64,000 bases of DNA from Bog-473 sp963736525 (GCA_963736525.1 CAVTPF010000014.1:124001-188000), one strand, 5' to 3'; positions 1 through 8,745 are shown, counted from the first letter of the stretch. Notes: generated by a model not told the origin, from the letters alone. Translations and numbers: made by a program.

Positions 1-737
1 CGGTCTGTCGTGCGTCCGGCGTGACGCTGCACGGCACCGGGATCCACCCGGGCGGCATCACGGAACGGTTCCCTCTCATGGTCTCGGCCCTGTCGGGCTC
101 CATCACCCATGTGCGTGCCGAGGAGTTCTCCGACATCCGCACCTATGGCGCCCCTGACGTCATCCGCGATTGGATGCTGTTCGGAAGGACTCCTGAAGAG
201 TCACGCAAGAGCATCATGGCCGAGGCACTCGGCGCCGGGTTCCGTCAGTCGGTGCGGATGGTGGCCGACGAGTTGGGCTTCGACCTCGACCCCGAGTTGC
301 GTACCACGCACGAGATGGCCGTGGCCACCGCCCCCATCGACTCGCCGATGGGGGTGATCGGGCCCGGTCTGGTGGCGGCCCAGCGCTTCCGGTGGGAGGG
401 GCTGGTGGACGGTGAACCGGTGGTCACGGCCGCGGTGAACTGGCTGATGGGTCAGGAGCACCTCGATCCGCCATGGGCGTTCGGTCCGGAAGGAGAGCAC
501 TTCGAGGTCGAGATCACCGGGGACCCGAATTGCCTGCTGAGCTTCCGCAAGCTCCATCCCGAGTCGATCGAGGCCGGCCTGGAGCGCAACCCCGGCATCG
601 TGGCCACGGCCATGCACTGTGTCAACGCCGTGCCGTACGTGTGCGAGGCCGAGCCGGGTCTCCTCACCTATCTCGAGATGCCGTTGGTAGCCGGTCGCGC
701 GGCGGCCGCGCTTCGCCGCGGCAGAGCCAGGTCGTGA
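1..737 (+). CDS. DapB-like NAD(P)H-dependent amine dehydrogenase/reductase family protein, 5' end missing
   Basis: The reading frame is open to the left edge, so the N-terminal Rossmann part lies outside the window. The visible ~240 residues begin with a glycine-rich HGTGIHPGG segment and continue as an alpha/beta domain of the dihydrodipicolinate reductase / 2,4-diaminopentanoate dehydrogenase superfamily. These enzymes reduce or deaminate small amino or imine substrates with NAD(P)H. The substrate cannot be told from sequence, and a true lysine-pathway DapB is unlikely. The stop overlaps the GTG start of the next SDR gene (GTGA), so the two are probably translationally coupled and act in one catabolic route. 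Confidence 0.6.
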   Translation, partial: VCRASGVTLHGTGIHPGGITERFPLMVSALSGSITHVRAEEFSDIRTYGAPDVIRDWMLFGRTPEESRKSIMAEALGAGFRQSVRMVADELGFDLDPELRTTHEMAVATAPIDSPMGVIGPGLVAAQRFRWEGLVDGEPVVTAAVNWLMGQEHLDPPWAFGPEGEHFEVEITGDPNCLLSFRKLHPESIEAGLERNPGIVATAMHCVNAVPYVCEAEPGLLTYLEMPLVAGRAAAALRRGRARS

Positions 738-1534
738 TCCTCGACCGCTTCAGGATCGACGACAAGGTTGCCATCGTCACCGGTGCCGGACTCGGGATCG
801 GCCGGGGCATCGCCGTCGGCCTCGCCGAGGCGGGAGCGGACGTGGTGCTCGCGGCGCGGACACAGGCCGACCTCGACGAGGTGGCGGCACTGGTCGAGCA
901 GACGGGACGGCGCGCGCTGGCCGTGCGTACCGACGTCACCGAGCTCGGTGAGCTCGAGCACCTGGTGGACGTCACCGTCGAGGCGTTCGGGCGGCTCGAT
1001 ATCGCGGTGAACAACGCCGGCGGGGCGATGCCGCGGGCCGCCATGGCGACGAGCGACAGGTTCCTCGAGACGGCGTTCCACTTCAACGTGACCGCCCCGT
1101 TCACCCTGACCAAACTGGCCGCCCGGAGGATGGTCGACACCTCGGAGACCGGCGCCGTGGTCAACATCTCGTCCCGCTCGGCCAGCATGACGCAGACGAG
1201 CTTCGCCGCCTACGGGGCAGTGAAGGCGGCTCTCGACCGCCTCACCCGCAACATGGCGCCCGAGCTGGCGCCGCGCGTCCGCCTCAATGCGATCGACGTC
1301 GGCGGGGTGGCCACCCGGTCGCTCGAGATCGTCCTGACCGACGAGGACCTGCGCCGGGAGTTCCTGGAGGGCACGCCGATGCGACGACCCGGTGAGCCAG
1401 ACGACGTCGCCTGCGCCGTCCTGTACCTGGTCTCGGACGCCGGCTCGTGGGTGACCGGCAAGGTGTTCGAGGTGGACGGCGGCGCCGAGGCGCCGGCGAT
1501 CACGGTGCCCGTGCCCCCCCTGGAGCCGACCTGA
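734..1534 (+). CDS. Short-chain dehydrogenase/reductase (SDR)
   Basis: Classical SDR of 266 residues. The dinucleotide motif TGAGLGIG is at residues 16-23, NNAGG follows the fourth strand, a Ser lies in the NISSRSAS segment, and the catalytic Y-x-x-x-K is in YGAVK. The C-terminal part has the usual RRPGEPDDVA and VDGG signatures. The GTG start at 734 overlaps the upstream TGA and puts the TGxxxGxG motif at the normal distance from the N-terminus. It probably oxidises or reduces a hydroxyl/keto group on a CoA ester or small alcohol. Acyl-CoA genes downstream fit this, but the substrate is unknown. Confidence 0.85.
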   Translation: MILDRFRIDDKVAIVTGAGLGIGRGIAVGLAEAGADVVLAARTQADLDEVAALVEQTGRRALAVRTDVTELGELEHLVDVTVEAFGRLDIAVNNAGGAMPRAAMATSDRFLETAFHFNVTAPFTLTKLAARRMVDTSETGAVVNISSRSASMTQTSFAAYGAVKAALDRLTRNMAPELAPRVRLNAIDVGGVATRSLEIVLTDEDLRREFLEGTPMRRPGEPDDVACAVLYLVSDAGSWVTGKVFEVDGGAEAPAITVPVPPLEPT

Positions 1535-1709
1535 CCGCAGCCGGCCGGCGCGGCGACGCCCGCCGGGAGCGCGCATCGTGCTCCCGGGCCTGACGGTTGC
1601 GGACAAAACGTCTTGCCAACTGTTTCGCAACGAAGCAGCAACTCAACCCTCGTAGCATGCCGCCGGGAGGGAATCCACGAGGGGCACGAGGGGGGACGAG
1701 GGGGGAGCC

Positions 1710-3092
1710 ATGGACGAGCCGACACCCACGGGGACCGTGGTCACCGAAGACGACTGGAGCAGCGCCCGCAGCCGCACCAGGCGCACCTCCTATCTGGGCG
1801 CCCTGATCGGGATCATCGTGGGCCCGCTGGTCGGGCTCTTGGCGGTGTACCTGACCTCGGTCACCGCCGCGGGGAGCGCCCGCTGGCCGGTCGCCGCGCT
1901 GTGGATGGCCGTGCTCGTCGCGCCCTTGGCCGTGGGACTGTCGGTGAGCGCCGTCAAGGAGCAGGAGAGGAGCGACGGCGTCATCGCCACGTTGGCCGGC
2001 CAGTTCGAGGCACAGGCCCGTGGGCAGAAGTTCGAGAGCCGGTTGGCGAACGCCCTCGACATGGCCGAGGGGGAGCCCGAGGTCGTCCAGGTCATTGAGC
2101 GGTCGTTCTCGGCCATCGTGCCGGACGCACCGATTGAGCTCCTCCTCGCCGACAACAGCCATGCGCACCTTCTGCGGATGGCGTCGTCGTCGCCGACGGG
2201 AACGCCCCCGGCCTGTGGCGTCGACTCACCAGATCACTGCCCGGCGGCGCGCCGGGCCCAGGTGCAGCGCTTCGACGACAGCGAGGAGCTCGACGCGTGC
2301 CCCAAGCTGCGGGGCCGGCCCGAAGGAGCCATGTCGGCAATGTGCGTGCCGGTCTCCATCATGGGTCGTTCCGTGGGGGTGATCCACGTGACCGGTGAGC
2401 AGCACACCGCCTTCTCCGAGAACACGGTGCAGGACCTCGAGACGCTGGCCAAGCTGTCGGGCGCCCGGATCGGGCTGCTGCGCGTGATGGCAGAGACACA
2501 GCTTCAGGCGACGACCGACAGCCTCACGGGCCTGCTGAACCGGCGTTCGTTCGAACATCGCGTGGCGGCCATTCGACGTGAGGAATCGGACGTCGTGATC
2601 GCCATGGCCGACCTCGATCACTTCAAGCTGCTCAACGACAGCTACGGCCACGAGACCGGCGACCGCGCCCTGCGGCTGTTCGCTCAGGTCCTACGGGAGT
2701 CGCTGCGGGCGGAGGACCTGGTGTGCCGGCACGGCGGGGAGGAGTTCGCCATCGCGATCCCCGACTGCAGCATCGAAAAGGTGCGGGAGATCTTCGAGGC
2801 CGCGCGGGTGCGGCTCGACGCTGCCATGGCGGTGGCCGGGCTGCCGAAGTTCACGGTCAGCTTCGGGGTGGTGCAGGCCCACCCGAGGGACGACCTTCCC
2901 TCCATCATCAGCCGGGCCGACACCGCCCTCTTCCAGGCCAAGCGCGAAGGGCGTGACCGAGTCGTCGTTCTCGATACCCGAGGACACGAGGTGCTGCTCC
3001 CGCCCGTGGCCTCGGACGGGCCGGGTCACGGAAGCGAGCGTGTCCTCAACGGGCGACACCCGCTGCAGATCTCCGAACCCGTCGACGCGTAG
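1710..3092 (+). CDS. Membrane-anchored diguanylate cyclase (GAF-GGDEF)
   Basis: 460 residues. Two transmembrane helices (about 28-51 and 59-82) anchor it. A GAF-like sensory region spans about 110-258 and a GGDEF domain about 265-425. The active-site motif is GGEEF (342-346), an accepted functional variant. An RxxD inhibitory site (RAED, 333-336) lies exactly five residues upstream, so the enzyme should make c-di-GMP from two GTP and be product-inhibited. Start: ATG after a GGGGGGAG-like ribosome site, preceded by three short ACGAGGGG repeats. The signal sensed is unknown. No c-di-GMP effector is visible nearby. Confidence 0.9.
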   Translation: MDEPTPTGTVVTEDDWSSARSRTRRTSYLGALIGIIVGPLVGLLAVYLTSVTAAGSARWPVAALWMAVLVAPLAVGLSVSAVKEQERSDGVIATLAGQFEAQARGQKFESRLANALDMAEGEPEVVQVIERSFSAIVPDAPIELLLADNSHAHLLRMASSSPTGTPPACGVDSPDHCPAARRAQVQRFDDSEELDACPKLRGRPEGAMSAMCVPVSIMGRSVGVIHVTGEQHTAFSENTVQDLETLAKLSGARIGLLRVMAETQLQATTDSLTGLLNRRSFEHRVAAIRREESDVVIAMADLDHFKLLNDSYGHETGDRALRLFAQVLRESLRAEDLVCRHGGEEFAIAIPDCSIEKVREIFEAARVRLDAAMAVAGLPKFTVSFGVVQAHPRDDLPSIISRADTALFQAKREGRDRVVVLDTRGHEVLLPPVASDGPGHGSERVLNGRHPLQISEPVDA

Positions 3093-3104
3093 CCGCCCCC
3101 CGGT

Positions 3105-4658
3105 CTACAGCGCCCGCTGCACTCCCTCCCAGTACGGATCGCGCAGCTTGCGTTTGTAGAGCTTGCCGTTGGGGTCCCTGGGCATCTCGTCGGTGAAGTC
3201 GATCGTCTTCGGCGTCTTGAACCGGGCCAGCTTGTCCGCGCAGTAGGCCAGGATCTCCGCCGCCAGCTCGTCGCCGGGCTCGACGCCCTCGGCCGGCTCG
3301 ATCACCGCCTTGACCTCCTCGCCCCAGTCCTCGTGGGGGATGCCGAAGACGGCGGCGTCACCCACCTTGGGGTGTGAGAGCAGGACGCCCTCGATCTCGG
3401 CCGGGTAGATGTTGGCGCCGCCCGAGATGATCATGTCGATCTTGCGGTCGCGCAGGAACAGGTAGCCGTCCTCGTCGAGCAGGCCGACGTCGCCGACGGT
3501 GAAGAAGGCGCCGATGCGGTTCTTCTGCGTCTTCTCCTTGTCGCCGTGGTACTCGAACTCGGCCGACTGCATGGCCATGTAGACCGTGCCGATCACGTTC
3601 GGTTCGGTGATCCGGTTGCCGTCGTCGTCGAAGATGGCGATCTCCGAGATGGGCCAGGGTTTGCCCACCGTGCCCGGCTTCTGCAGCCACTCCTCGGCGG
3701 TGACCAGCGTGCCGCCGCCCTCGCTCGCCGCGTAGTACTCGTCGACGCTGTTGCCCCACCAAGCGATCATCTTGTGCTTGACGTCAATGGGGCACGGCGC
3801 CGCCGCGTGGATCATGTGGCGCAGTGAGGAGACGTCGTACTTGTTGCGCACATCCTCGGGCAGGGCGAGCAGGCGGTGGAACTGGGTGGGCACCATGTGC
3901 GACGTCGTCACCCGCCGTTCCTCAATGAGCCGCAGCATGTCCTCGGGCAGCCACTTGTCCATGAGCACGATGGTGTGCCCGAGGTGCAGGGACGCGCTGC
4001 CGAAGCGCAGCACTGCGGTGTGGTACAGCGGTGAGCCGATGATGTGGACGTTCTCGTCCTGGGGCTGGACCCCGAAGAGGAACAGGACACCCGAGAGACC
4101 CAGCGCAGCCTGCTCGGGAGTGATGCCCATGAGCTTGCGATAGATCCCCTTGGGGTTCCCCGTCGTCCCCGACGTGTAGTTCATCACGTCCCCGAGGGTG
4201 CGGTCCTCGGGCAGCGTCGTCGGCTGAGCGCTGCGCGTGTCCGCGTAAGAGGTGAAGCCATCGATGTCGCCCACCGCGAGCCGGTGACCCGCGTCGAGGC
4301 CCACCTCGTCCGCCGCCGCCGTGGCGACGGCGGCGAAGCGCTCATGGCCGACGAACGCCTTGGCGCCCGAATCCTTCAAGATGTAGGCCACCTCCGGCGC
4401 CACCAGATGGTGATTGATCGGGACCAGGTACCAGCCCGCCTGCAGGGCGGCCAGGTAGACCTCAATCATCTCGGTGCAGTTGGGCAGCAGGGTGGCCACC
4501 ACATCCCCCGCCTCGAAACCCCGAGCGCGCAGGGCGTGCACCAGCTGGTTGGCATGTCCCAGTAGCTCGCCGGCTGTGACCTCGTCGCCCTCGGGGGTGA
4601 CGAGAGCCAGGTAGCCGGGGTCTTCCTGGGCCAATGCCCAGAAGCCGAGGTCACCCAT
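3105..4658 (-). CDS. Acyl-CoA synthetase (AMP-forming, FadD-like)
   Basis: 517 residues, member of the ANL superfamily, activating a carboxylic acid to its CoA thioester through an acyl-adenylate. The P-loop-like motif YTSGTTGNPKG is present near residue 160. The hinge and C-terminal signatures ISGGANIYPAEIE and PRDPNGKLYKRKL carry the catalytic lysine. I set the start at 4658 because AAGGAG lies just upstream; a longer in-frame extension lacks family similarity. It is divergent from an SDR gene, and the interval holds a KstR/TetR-like operator at 4720-4733, which suggests regulation with lipid or steroid-type catabolism. Chain-length preference is not predictable. Confidence 0.88.
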   Translation of the reverse strand: MGDLGFWALAQEDPGYLALVTPEGDEVTAGELLGHANQLVHALRARGFEAGDVVATLLPNCTEMIEVYLAALQAGWYLVPINHHLVAPEVAYILKDSGAKAFVGHERFAAVATAAADEVGLDAGHRLAVGDIDGFTSYADTRSAQPTTLPEDRTLGDVMNYTSGTTGNPKGIYRKLMGITPEQAALGLSGVLFLFGVQPQDENVHIIGSPLYHTAVLRFGSASLHLGHTIVLMDKWLPEDMLRLIEERRVTTSHMVPTQFHRLLALPEDVRNKYDVSSLRHMIHAAAPCPIDVKHKMIAWWGNSVDEYYAASEGGGTLVTAEEWLQKPGTVGKPWPISEIAIFDDDGNRITEPNVIGTVYMAMQSAEFEYHGDKEKTQKNRIGAFFTVGDVGLLDEDGYLFLRDRKIDMIISGGANIYPAEIEGVLLSHPKVGDAAVFGIPHEDWGEEVKAVIEPAEGVEPGDELAAEILAYCADKLARFKTPKTIDFTDEMPRDPNGKLYKRKLRDPYWEGVQRAL

Positions 4659-4719
4659 CAACACTCTCCTTGCAGCTCGCGGTGCGGGGTGCAAATGGCG
4701 ACCCCCACCACCCGCACGC

Positions 4720-4733
4720 TAGAACGTGTTCTA
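4720..4733. promoter_or_regulatory. KstR-like TetR-family operator palindrome
   Basis: Perfect inverted repeat TAGAACGTGTTCTA (6-bp arms, 2-bp spacer) in the 133-bp divergent region between the acyl-CoA synthetase and the SDR gene. It fits the mycobacterial KstR consensus TnnAACnnGTTnnA. No TetR gene is in the window, so the regulator would act from elsewhere. It is placed to control both divergent genes. Confidence 0.6.
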
Positions 4734-4791
4734 ACTCAGGGCAATTTGCGAGCCCGAACGACCGGGCACCGAGCGATCAGGAGATTCGTCC

Positions 4792-5700
4792 ATGGCAGGG
4801 TTCCTCGAGGGCAAGATCGTCGCGATCACCGGCGGCGGTGGCGGCATCGGCCGGGCGGTGGCGCTGGCCGCCGCGGCCGAGGGGGCCAAGGTGCTCGTGG
4901 CGGACTTCGGGGTGGGCATGGGGGGCGAGGATCCGAGCAGCGAGGTGGCCGACGCCGTGGTGGACGAAATCACCACGGCCGGCGGCGAGGCCGTGGCCGT
5001 GGCTGAGGACATCTCCAAAATGGAGTCGGGCGAGCGCGTGGTGGGGACGGCGATCGAGAAGTGGGGCCGCCTCGACGGCGTCGTGGCGGTCGCCGGCATC
5101 CTCCGCGAGCGGATGCTGTTCAACATGTCCGAGGACGAGTGGGATGGCGTCATCGCCACCCACCTGAAGGGCCATTTCACCGTCTTCCGCGCCGCCGCCG
5201 CGGTCATGCGCAAGCAGGAGGGTGGCGGTGCACTCGTCGGGTTCACCTCCGGCGCGTTCGCCGGCAGCGTCGCCCAGGCCAACTACGCCGCGGCCAAGGG
5301 TGGCATCGTCTCCTTGGTGCGGTCGGCCGCGGTCGGGCTGTACCGATACGGCGTCACCGCCAACGCGATCGCGCCGGTGGCCCGCACGCGCATGTCGGCC
5401 AACGTGCCGTCGGAGCTCGCCGAAATGGGAGACCCCGAAGACGTCGCGCCGATGGTGGTGTACCTGCTGAGCGATAAGGCGAAGCACGTGACCGGCCAGG
5501 TCTACACCGTGGTGGGTTCGAAGATCGCGGTGTGGAACCAGCCGGCCGAAGTGCGGGCCATGTGGGCGGACGGCCGTTGGTCGCCCGAGCAGATCGCCGA
5601 GCGGCTCGACAGCACTGTGGGGCAGGAGCGGATGGGGATGATCGACCGCCTGGAGCAGATGCGCCAAGCCGCGGCGTCGGGGGAGAAGCCCAACGCCTAG
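4792..5700 (+). CDS. SDR-family dehydrogenase, probably acting on acyl-CoA or steroid-type substrates
   Basis: 302 residues. The N-terminal cofactor motif is TGGGGGIG. The YAAAK segment holds the catalytic Tyr and Lys, preceded by a Ser in FTSGAFAGS. Compared with ordinary ~250-residue SDRs it has a longer loop after strand 2 and a C-terminal extension of about 50 residues, resembling the dehydrogenase domain of multifunctional hydroxyacyl-CoA dehydrogenases. NNAG is replaced by VAVAGIL, a common variant. It is transcribed divergently from the acyl-CoA synthetase across the KstR-like palindrome, so the two probably belong to one catabolic regulon. Confidence 0.82.
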   Translation: MAGFLEGKIVAITGGGGGIGRAVALAAAAEGAKVLVADFGVGMGGEDPSSEVADAVVDEITTAGGEAVAVAEDISKMESGERVVGTAIEKWGRLDGVVAVAGILRERMLFNMSEDEWDGVIATHLKGHFTVFRAAAAVMRKQEGGGALVGFTSGAFAGSVAQANYAAAKGGIVSLVRSAAVGLYRYGVTANAIAPVARTRMSANVPSELAEMGDPEDVAPMVVYLLSDKAKHVTGQVYTVVGSKIAVWNQPAEVRAMWADGRWSPEQIAERLDSTVGQERMGMIDRLEQMRQAAASGEKPNA

Positions 5701-5712
5701 CGCGCGCTTCGC

Positions 5713-6042
5713 TCAATCGACGCGGTGCAGTCGCGGGCGCGGCTTGACCGCGGCGTAGACCTCGAGCGAGTTCCCTTCGTGGTGGGCCTCGACGACCGCC
5801 GCGGCGCCGAATGGCGCCTCGTCGAACACCCGGCTCATGCTCTTGCCCCAGGCGACGGCCGACCGGGCGAGCTGGCGCTCGGGTTGCTCCCACGGAGGGA
5901 TGCACACCTCAATCTGGTACATCGGCTCGAAGGTGACAACATGGGTCGGCGAGCCGCCGTGAGCGGCCAGCCACGCTTCCTTCTCCTCCTCGGTCCAGAT
6001 CTTCTCGTTCATGATCGTTGTCCATGGCTGGATGGTGGCCAT
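5713..6042 (-). CDS. Conserved hypothetical protein, 109 aa
   Basis: I do not recognise the family. The start at 6042 is supported by a strong GGGAGGAGGTGA ribosome site. The protein is soluble, has no signal peptide or membrane helix, and has an acidic/aromatic N-terminal half (WTEEEKEAWL) and a mixed beta-like C-terminal half. It converges on the SDR gene with a 12-bp gap, so it is not in that operon. Its stop codon is intact. Confidence 0.6.
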   Translation of the reverse strand: MATIQPWTTIMNEKIWTEEEKEAWLAAHGGSPTHVVTFEPMYQIEVCIPPWEQPERQLARSAVAWGKSMSRVFDEAPFGAAAVVEAHHEGNSLEVYAAVKPRPRLHRVD

Positions 6043-6244
6043 CGCTCGCTCACCTCCTCCCATCCTCGCCTGTATCGGCAACATCAGGAGAACGCTTGAG
6101 ATCGCCCGGTCCTCGGTGCGGGCTGCGCCGATCCACCACCTCGGGGAAGCGGCTCCATAACCTGGGCGTCGCGCGGTGTGGGCACCGGGTGCAGTTCCCC
6201 TCACGAGGGGCGGGACGGAACGTGGAAGCAGAGGGAGCACGCAC

Positions 6245-6427
6245 ATGAGCGCTCGGCTCGAAGGGACGGCGTCGGACGGCACCGAGCACGCCGAGACCAT
6301 TCGCGAGATCCGCCCCTGGCGCGAGGCGGGATGGATCTTCCGCGATGGCGACGCCCTCGCGATTGAGCGTCAGGGCGAGCGCACGAGGCCGGGGACGGAC
6401 CACCGCTTCCCGGGGCGCGAGGAGTAA
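6245..6427 (+). CDS. Small hypothetical protein, 60 aa
   Basis: ATG preceded by AGAGGGAG at a plausible distance. The peptide is highly charged (many Arg, Glu, Asp) with Trp-containing RPWREAGWIF, and has no signal or membrane segment. It ends just before a hairpin it shares with the convergent Lgt-like gene. Coding status rests on the ribosome site and position only. Confidence 0.35.
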   Translation: MSARLEGTASDGTEHAETIREIRPWREAGWIFRDGDALAIERQGERTRPGTDHRFPGREE

Positions 6428-6431
6428 GAAC

Positions 6432-6454
6432 ACCGGCGTCGCCGCGGCGCCGGT
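6432..6454. terminator. Bidirectional hairpin between convergent genes
   Basis: ACCGGCG (6432-6438) pairs with CGCCGGT (6448-6454) across a 9-nt loop. It lies between the stop of the small plus-strand gene and the stop of the Lgt-like gene. There is no long T-run, so termination could be intrinsic but weak. Confidence 0.4.
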
Positions 6455-6456
6455 CT

Positions 6457-7305
6457 TCAGACCGCCTGCGACGCGCCTTCGAGAGGCGCCGTGGCGTCGG
6501 GCGGGTGGTGCGTCGTCAGCCAGTCCTTCCAGCGCCACCGCGTGCGCAGCAGAATGACCGCCCCCCCGACGACGAGCAGGATGCCGGCCAGCTGCACCAG
6601 GTCCGAGCCGAGCCGGCCGTCCTCACCGAGCCACAGGTGCTCGTCGAGGGAGCGCTCGATGCCCCAGAGGATCATGCCGGTGCCGAGCACGACGCCGGTC
6701 GGGTAACCGACGCGGCGCGTGCCGTCGGGCCAGCGGTCGAGCCGGCGCTCTATGGCGATCAGGATCAGGTAGACGGTGAAGTCCTCTATGGCCTGGAAGA
6801 TCGGTACGGGCAGCCGGCGGCCCACCTGCCCCGCGTAGTACATCCCGAACCACTGATGTGTCGGGTGCCCGCCGCCGGCCACCATGAGCTGTGGGCCGAG
6901 CAGCCGGCCCATCGCCCAACAGGCCAGCAGGACGGGAGCGGCCAGGTCGAGCGCGCGGCCGAGCGGGAGCTCCGGGCAGCGACGCCGGGTGAGGATGATG
7001 CCGGTCGGGACGGCGAGCAGCAGGCCGCCGAACGAGGAGAGCCCGCCGTGCCACACCGCGAGGACGTCGCCCGGGTTCTGCGTGTAGTAGCCGAGGTTCG
7101 ACAGCACGTGCATCGCCCGGGCGCCCACGAGTGCGGCCAGGATGATCCACAGGAACACCGGGAGGAACCAGTCGGTGCGGTACCCGTTGTGCCGGAGCCG
7201 TCGTTCGAAGTAGGTGAACCCGAACCAGAACGTGAGCGCGAGCCCGATGCCGTAGGTGTGGACCTGCAGCGGTCCGATGTGGAAGGCGACGGGGATCGGT
7301 CTCAT
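6457..7305 (-). CDS. Prolipoprotein diacylglyceryl transferase-like membrane protein
   Basis: 282 residues with about seven hydrophobic helices, matching the Lgt fold. It begins with the typical F-I-G-P-L-x-V-x-T-Y-G segment and has the HGG-x4-GG signature with the functional His (WHGGLSSFGG). The usual GRxGNFxNxE signature is degenerate here (GRLLGPQL), and the LYE segment reads IFQAIED. It may therefore be a divergent paralogue of canonical Lgt, which moves diacylglycerol from phosphatidylglycerol to lipobox cysteines at the membrane. Whether it is the cell's main Lgt cannot be judged here. It stands alone upstream of the NlpC/P60 gene. Confidence 0.72.
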   Translation of the reverse strand: MRPIPVAFHIGPLQVHTYGIGLALTFWFGFTYFERRLRHNGYRTDWFLPVFLWIILAALVGARAMHVLSNLGYYTQNPGDVLAVWHGGLSSFGGLLLAVPTGIILTRRRCPELPLGRALDLAAPVLLACWAMGRLLGPQLMVAGGGHPTHQWFGMYYAGQVGRRLPVPIFQAIEDFTVYLILIAIERRLDRWPDGTRRVGYPTGVVLGTGMILWGIERSLDEHLWLGEDGRLGSDLVQLAGILLVVGGAVILLRTRWRWKDWLTTHHPPDATAPLEGASQAV

Positions 7306-7388
7306 GGCGCGACCCCCGTCAGGTTAGGGCCGGACGGCCGGGGGGTGGCTGCGGGGCCGGTCCCCGGCGGGTGCGGCCGGGCCGAGGG

Positions 7389-8618
7389 TCAGGGTCGGCC
7401 GGCGCCGACGAAGTCGCCCCCGAGGCGCAGGCCGGTGAGCCAGACAGAGGCCCCGGTGTAGGGCGCCTCGATCATCTCACCCGGACCGACGTACATGGCC
7501 ACGTGCTCCGAGCCTCCCGGACCGTAGAAGAGCAGGTCTCCCGGCTGGAGGTCGCTGATGGGGACAGGCGTCGAGTCGGCCATCTGGGCGCCCGAGTAGT
7601 GGGGCAGCCCGACCCCGACCTGGCCCCAGGACCAGGCGGTCAGGCCCGAGCAGTCGAATCCCGGACTAGCCGAGCCCTTGGGGGATTCGCCGCCCCAGAC
7701 GTAGGGGACGCCGATCTGGCTCTCGGCCGCCTGCACCGCCCCTGCGCCACCGGCCGCGGACGGCGGGGGCGCCGCCTGGCTCAACCCGGCCAGAGCGGCG
7801 GTGCTCCCGGAGGAGGACGAGGAGGGGGAAGAGGGGGCAGCGGACGCCGCGGCGGCGGCTGCGGCTGCGGCGGCGGCGGCGGCGGCCTGGCGCTCTTGAG
7901 CCGCCTTGGCGGCAGCAGCGGCCTCGGCCTCTTGTTGTTGCTGGACGAGCTGGGCGATCTGGCCCTGCTCCTGGGCGAGCGCGCCCTTCTGTTCCTGTAT
8001 CGCCTGTGCGTTCTGCGCCACCGCATTCTGCTCGGTCGTGACCTGCGCCTGCGCCTGTGTCTGCTCTCCCTGCAACTGCGTCACCTGCGCATTGAGCGAG
8101 TTCTCAGCCGTGTGCAGGTTGTCGACGGCGAGCGAAATGTCACCCTCGGCGATCTGGTTGTACTCGGTGGTGGCGCCCAGGGTCTGCTCGTTGCCGCTGA
8201 AGATCGGGTTCTGCGTGGCTGCAGTGCCGTCGGAGATGTAGTTGGCGACGGCGGCCTTGGCGAGGGTGGCCTTGTCCTGCGTGACCTGCTGCTGGTCCGA
8301 CGCGATGTTGGCTTTGGTCGTCGTGATGTTCGAGTTGATCTGCGACAGGTGGTACTGGGCCTCGTCGTATTGCTGGCTGAGGGCGGACATCTCGTTTTGC
8401 GCCTGGGTCAGCTGCGACTCGATGGCGGCGGCCTTGGCCTTGGCGTCGGAGATGGCGTCCCCTGCGGCGGGGCGCGCCAAACCGAACACAGTGCTGGAGA
8501 ACACTGTGACGACGGTCAGCGCGGGTATCCCGACCCGCTGGAGTGCACGAGCGCTCCTCGAAGACCGCGGCGTGGAGTGGTTATGAACCCGCTCTACGTC
8601 AGTCACGATGGGCAACAT
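7389..8618 (-). CDS. Secreted NlpC/P60 peptidoglycan endopeptidase with coiled-coil domain
   Basis: 409 residues. An N-terminal signal-type hydrophobic stretch (about 25-53) is followed by a long coiled coil (about 55-245, rich in Gln/Ala/Glu). Then comes an Ala/Ser linker (about 245-295) and a C-terminal NlpC/P60 domain (about 292-409). Catalytic Cys323 is in FDCSG, His372 in EHVAMY and a third polar residue near Glu384. The architecture matches actinobacterial RipA/RipC-type hydrolases that cut stem peptides during cell separation, where the coiled coil can block the active site until an FtsEX-type activator binds. It is divergent from the dienelactone hydrolase. Confidence 0.9.
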   Translation of the reverse strand: MLPIVTDVERVHNHSTPRSSRSARALQRVGIPALTVVTVFSSTVFGLARPAAGDAISDAKAKAAAIESQLTQAQNEMSALSQQYDEAQYHLSQINSNITTTKANIASDQQQVTQDKATLAKAAVANYISDGTAATQNPIFSGNEQTLGATTEYNQIAEGDISLAVDNLHTAENSLNAQVTQLQGEQTQAQAQVTTEQNAVAQNAQAIQEQKGALAQEQGQIAQLVQQQQEAEAAAAAKAAQERQAAAAAAAAAAAAAASAAPSSPSSSSSGSTAALAGLSQAAPPPSAAGGAGAVQAAESQIGVPYVWGGESPKGSASPGFDCSGLTAWSWGQVGVGLPHYSGAQMADSTPVPISDLQPGDLLFYGPGGSEHVAMYVGPGEMIEAPYTGASVWLTGLRLGGDFVGAGRP

Positions 8619-8699
8619 TCTTATAGGAAGGTCCGCGGGGATTCAAACACCGTTGGTGCGAAACGCCTGTTTATCGGTCGTACCTATAGTGCGAAGGTA

Positions 8700-8745
8700 C
8701 AGTTCACACCGCAAAATAGTGGCATTTCGAACATTGTGTGAACTG
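8700..8745. promoter_or_regulatory. 10-bp inverted repeat in divergent intergenic region
   Basis: CAGTTCACAC (8700-8709) and GTGTGAACTG (8736-8745) are perfect inverted arms separated by 26 nt. They sit in an AT-richer interval between nlpC/P60 and the dienelactone hydrolase gene. A TATAGT -10-like hexamer lies just before the left arm (8685-8690). It could be an mRNA leader hairpin for the plus-strand gene or a bipartite operator for both. Confidence 0.45.

Noticed and set aside
1679..1709. ACGAGGGG repeats before the diguanylate cyclase as a regulatory array
   Set aside because: Three short imperfect G-rich units next to a ribosome site are too easily explained by composition.
5713..6300. 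Longer 195-residue form of the 109-aa hypothetical gene
   Set aside because: The extra N-terminal part is Pro/Arg-rich noise of GC-rich DNA, and the strong ribosome site lies right before the shorter start at 6042.
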